Shown piece by piece: positions 50,633-53,568 of a stretch of DNA of 53,568 bases. A program made the translations under genes and the position numbers. A model generated the notes under the pieces. It was not told where the DNA came from. It saw only the letters and a program-made list of their open reading frames with translations, and ran no database searches. Numbering within the stretch: position 1 is the first letter of the stretch; the number at the start of each line of letters is the position of its first letter. The stretch is from Bacillota bacterium (lineage in GTDB: Bacteria; Bacillota; Clostridia; Lachnospirales; Lachnospiraceae), in NCBI GenBank assembly GCA_023450835.1, contig JAEXGM010000033.1, forward strand, positions 1 to 53,568, written 5' to 3'.

Positions 50633-52942
50633 TTAAGTCTTCCCTTCAGCATACCTTTCCAGCGCGATAAAGGCCTGCCCCAGGCTGATACAGCCATCTC
50701 CAGGAGGAACAGCCTCATTGCGGTAGACACTGAAACCCGCTTCCTCTAACAGAGTTGTGACTTTTTCTAAGAGAAGTGTATTCCCAAATACTCCTCCGCT
50801 TAATGCAATGTCATTTATATTTTGATTTTTTCTCGTTTCTTTACATAGAGCAAGAATAGCTTCGGCAACTGCATAGTGAAAGCCAAGAGCCAGAGCCCCG
50901 TTCTTTTCATACTCCTTCAGGCGCACCAATTCTTTGAAAACAGGTGCCGGGTCAAGCAGGTACATTTCTTTTTCCTTCATTACTGCAAATTGCAGGCTGG
51001 CAGGCTCTATCCCATTGATAAGAGCCTTCCTTGCCTCCTGTTCCAACAAAATAGCCGCCTCAGCCTCATACCGGTTCTCCATGCAGATTCCAAGGAGAGC
51101 AGATACTCCGTCAAATAGTCTTCCCATACTGGAAGTCAGATAGGTATTGGTTCCCGACTTTAGCGCGGCTCTTATAAGAGCTGTTCTTTCATCCGGCAGT
51201 GCAGCTTCAAGGCCTTCCTGCAGCAGATAGCACAGTGCAAGCTTCTTTGCATCCTTTAAGGAGGCATCCCCTCCTATGAGGGAAGTATAGCGCAAGTGCC
51301 CTATTCTTGTAAAGTCTCCTCCTTCGCAAACCAGAAACTCACCGCCCCAGACATTCCCATCCGTACCGTAGCCGGTGCCGTCAAAGGCAATTCCCAGTAC
51401 TTTGCCCTTTAAGCGGTGCTCTGCCATAACAGATGCTATATGGGCATGATGATGCTGCACCTGAAACAGCGGAAGTTTTAATTTCCTGGCAAATTCAGAG
51501 GAGAAATAACCCGGATGCATATCACAAGCTGTAAGCTTTGGAGCTGTACCCAGAAGTTCTTTTAAATCCTCATAAGAGTTCTCATATTCCTGTAAGATAT
51601 CATACTCTTCTAAGTCTCCAAAGTACTGGGAAAGCACTGCTCTTCCATCTTTGTAAAAGCAAAAAGCTGCTTTTAAGTCTCCGCCGGCACAAAAGATATC
51701 TGGTCCCTGTCTTTCCAGCAAAAGCGGAAAAGGCACATATCCCCTGCTTCTTCTGATTATCTGAGGTTTTCCCATGGTTACCTTAATTACCGAATCATCC
51801 ACCGAGCGAAGTATCTGCCTGTGATGGTATAAAATACCGTCCAGGTGTTCACTCTCGACCTCAAACATCTCTTTCTCCTGTCTTATGATAGGTTTGCCGG
51901 ATTCATTGGCACTGGTCATAATGAGGGGTCCAAGCCTTTTGGTCAAAAGCAGTTGAATAGGGGTATAGGGAAGGAAGGTCCCAAGGTAAATACTTTCACC
52001 GCCGACTTCATCTGCCATTTTACGCTCTTTCTCATAAAGAAGTACAATAGGCCTTGCTTTGCCAAGAAGAAGCCTCTCTTCTTCCGGTGTAACTTCTGCA
52101 TATTCTTTCACGGAAGTAATATCCGGAAAGCACAGGGCAAAGGGTTTCTTTTCCCTGCCTTTTAACAGTCTGAGTCTTTTTACTGTCTCAGGTAAGAAAG
52201 GTGAGCAGACATAATGATATCCGCCGATTCCTTTCACTGCAACAATACCGCCGTTCCTCAACACCGACAATGCTTTATGAAAAGCCTCTTCCTCTTTCAC
52301 ACTGTCCATATTGCCGGAATAGCTCTTGCCCCTTGCATCTTTCCACAAGAGATAAGGACCGCAGGCCTTACAGGAAATAGTTTCTGCATGAAAACGTCTT
52401 TCCCCCGGTGAAGTATATTCCTCCTCGCATTCCCCGCACAGGGGAAATTCCTTCATAACGGTGGTCTGCCTGTCATAAGGCGTCTGCTCCAATATGGTAT
52501 ATCTGGGTCCGCAGGCCGCACAACTGATGAAGGGATGATGATATCTTCTGTTCTTCTCATCCAGCACCTCTTCGGCACACTTATCACAAAGTCCGATATC
52601 CGGTGTCAGAGAAAAAGCATGAAGGCTTTTTGCGCTGGACTTAATGAAAAATCCCTTATTAAGCTTCTCTTCCGGAAAATCCTCTTCTTTGATATCCTCT
52701 TCCTTCACTCCATGAATTTCATAGTCTTTATCCGCATCATTTTTAAGTTCAAACAGGAATTGATTTAGAACTTCCTCCGGTGCCCTGGCTATAATCTCAA
52801 CAATTCCTCCCAGGTTGCAGACGCTTCCTTCCACTCCCAGCCGTACTGCCAGTGAATATACAAAAGGGCGGAATCCCACCCCTTGTACCAGACCATATAG
52901 TAAGAAACGTTTTATAAGTTTTCCTTCTTTTCCTTTATCCAC
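50633..52942 (-). CDS. hypF: Carbamoyltransferase HypF
   Basis: Makes the carbamoyl group for CN ligands from carbamoyl phosphate and loads it on HypE. The 769-residue protein has an acylphosphatase domain (YGLVQGVGFRPFVYSLAVRL), two zinc fingers (CDKCAEEV...CAACGPR and CGECEEEY...CKACGP, residues 120-200), a YrdC domain (LRNGGIVAVKGIGGYHYVC near 235) and a Kae1-like carbamoyltransferase domain (VQHHHAHIASVMAEH near 475, GIAFDGTGYGTDG). Start is probably GTG at 52942, overlapping hypB by 31 bases with GGAAG upstream. Confidence 0.94.
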   Translation of the reverse strand: MDKGKEGKLIKRFLLYGLVQGVGFRPFVYSLAVRLGVEGSVCNLGGIVEIIARAPEEVLNQFLFELKNDADKDYEIHGVKEEDIKEEDFPEEKLNKGFFIKSSAKSLHAFSLTPDIGLCDKCAEEVLDEKNRRYHHPFISCAACGPRYTILEQTPYDRQTTVMKEFPLCGECEEEYTSPGERRFHAETISCKACGPYLLWKDARGKSYSGNMDSVKEEEAFHKALSVLRNGGIVAVKGIGGYHYVCSPFLPETVKRLRLLKGREKKPFALCFPDITSVKEYAEVTPEEERLLLGKARPIVLLYEKERKMADEVGGESIYLGTFLPYTPIQLLLTKRLGPLIMTSANESGKPIIRQEKEMFEVESEHLDGILYHHRQILRSVDDSVIKVTMGKPQIIRRSRGYVPFPLLLERQGPDIFCAGGDLKAAFCFYKDGRAVLSQYFGDLEEYDILQEYENSYEDLKELLGTAPKLTACDMHPGYFSSEFARKLKLPLFQVQHHHAHIASVMAEHRLKGKVLGIAFDGTGYGTDGNVWGGEFLVCEGGDFTRIGHLRYTSLIGGDASLKDAKKLALCYLLQEGLEAALPDERTALIRAALKSGTNTYLTSSMGRLFDGVSALLGICMENRYEAEAAILLEQEARKALINGIEPASLQFAVMKEKEMYLLDPAPVFKELVRLKEYEKNGALALGFHYAVAEAILALCKETRKNQNINDIALSGGVFGNTLLLEKVTTLLEEAGFSVYRNEAVPPGDGCISLGQAFIALERYAEGKT

Positions 52943-53568
52943 TTCACTACTTCCTCATAACCTTCTCCGGTCTTTGCAGATACCTTAATAACAGGAGCGG
53001 TCTTATTCTGGGCACGTACGCCTTTTAAGAAGAATTCTTCATCAAAATCCACATAGGGTATCAGATCACACTTATTCAGCAGGATAATATCCGCTTTCTC
53101 AAAAGCCAGGGGATATTTGTAGGGTTTATCGCTGCCTTCCGTCACAGTTGAAATTAACAGTTTAACATGCTCTCCAATCTGGAATTCCGCAGGGCACACA
53201 AGATTGCCGATGTTTTCAATAAAAAGTACACCGGATTCCAAAGGCAATTCTCCTGCTGCCTTTTCAATAAGAGGAGAATCCAAATGGCAGGCTCCTCCGG
53301 TATTGATCTGGATTGCTTCAACCCCAAGGGATTGCAGAAGTTTCGTATCAAAATCAGCTTCAATATCTCCCTCGATTACATAAGAAGTGATACCGGACAG
53401 GCCCTTAATAATCTGAACCAGGGAAGAAGTCTTACCAACACCGGGTGCACCCATCACATTCACCGCAAAGATACCTTTTTTTGTGAAGCTTTCCTTGGTC
53501 TGAGCCGCTACTTCATCATTTTTATCATAAACTGCTTCCATAATTTCAATTTCTTTTGTTTCTACCAT
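52912..53568 (-). CDS. hypB: Hydrogenase nickel-insertion GTPase HypB
   Basis: GTPase that delivers nickel to the [NiFe] hydrogenase precursor, usually with HypA. The 218 residues have the P-loop MGAPGVGKTSSL near 39, the nickel/zinc site INTGGACHLD and NLVCPAEFQIGEH, and NKCDLIPYVDFD. The N-terminal CxxCGC nickel motif of some HypBs is absent. The ATG is at the last bases of the window, so a slightly longer protein and an upstream hypA cannot be excluded. Confidence 0.92.
   Translation of the reverse strand: MVETKEIEIMEAVYDKNDEVAAQTKESFTKKGIFAVNVMGAPGVGKTSSLVQIIKGLSGITSYVIEGDIEADFDTKLLQSLGVEAIQINTGGACHLDSPLIEKAAGELPLESGVLFIENIGNLVCPAEFQIGEHVKLLISTVTEGSDKPYKYPLAFEKADIILLNKCDLIPYVDFDEEFFLKGVRAQNKTAPVIKVSAKTGEGYEEVVKWIKEKKENL

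Overview
The window reads as chromosomal DNA from a low-GC, anaerobic, nitrogen-fixing member of the Clostridia, most likely Lachnospiraceae. Evidence for this: a clostridial-type NifD of 533 residues, NifN fused to NifB, homocitrate synthase split into NifV-omega and NifV-alpha, a NifJ-type pyruvate:ferredoxin oxidoreductase, and strong AGGAGG ribosome binding sites almost everywhere. I cannot name the species from sequence alone. No rRNA, tRNA, CRISPR array or complete insertion sequence was seen. Almost all genes are on the minus strand.

Layout, left to right. 0-4.2 kb: a CDP-glycerol/teichoic-type polymer operon. 4.4-10.4 kb: leuA, an HPr-like protein, the c-di-AMP cyclase pair cdaA-cdaR, and two unknown membrane proteins. 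10.6-14.8 kb: molybdate uptake (modABC) with a divergent HTH plus PBP-like regulator. 14.8-27.8 kb: a single minus-strand nif operon, nifH-I1-I2-D-K-E-(N-B)-fdx-V-omega-V-alpha, followed by a three-gene tail of a PqqD-like protein, an AnfO-like protein and an unknown repeat protein with a Cys-rich end. 28.2-29.6 kb: a hipBA-type toxin-antitoxin module. 30-32 kb: greA-lysS. 32.5-36.1 kb: pyruvate:ferredoxin oxidoreductase. 36.3-41.2 kb: cold-shock protein, AEC permease, O-antigen-ligase-like protein, cobalamin adenosyltransferase and a small unknown. 41.5-47.6 kb: sugar or polyol dissimilation genes with an AraC regulator, an ATPase and glycerate kinase. 48.3-53.6 kb: hypB-F-C-D-E, [NiFe] hydrogenase maturation.

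How the genes fit together: PFOR and ferredoxin can supply low-potential electrons, ModABC supplies molybdenum, NifV supplies homocitrate, NifB/E/N build FeMo-co, NifI1/I2 are the expected PII-type switch on NifDK, and hyp genes would mature a hydrogenase, possibly recycling H2 from nitrogenase. These links come from gene content; nothing here measures them.

Most striking observations. (1) The molybdate-binding lipoprotein ModA appears circularly permuted: after the signal peptide and a Thr/Glu/Pro-rich linker it starts with the canonical C-terminal half and ends with the canonical N-terminal half, with recognisable ligand residues in both. (2) A family of about 90-base double-hairpin repeats, all in the same orientation, often begins at a stop codon and ends in a purine-rich Shine-Dalgarno-like tail in front of the next gene. 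Stem sequences differ between arrays while pairing is kept. (3) The nif operon has a terminator-like hairpin in its 5' leader and an unusual PqqD-like/AnfO-like/repeat-protein tail. (4) hipB appears to be leaderless, with two matching 16-bp operators 41 bp apart.
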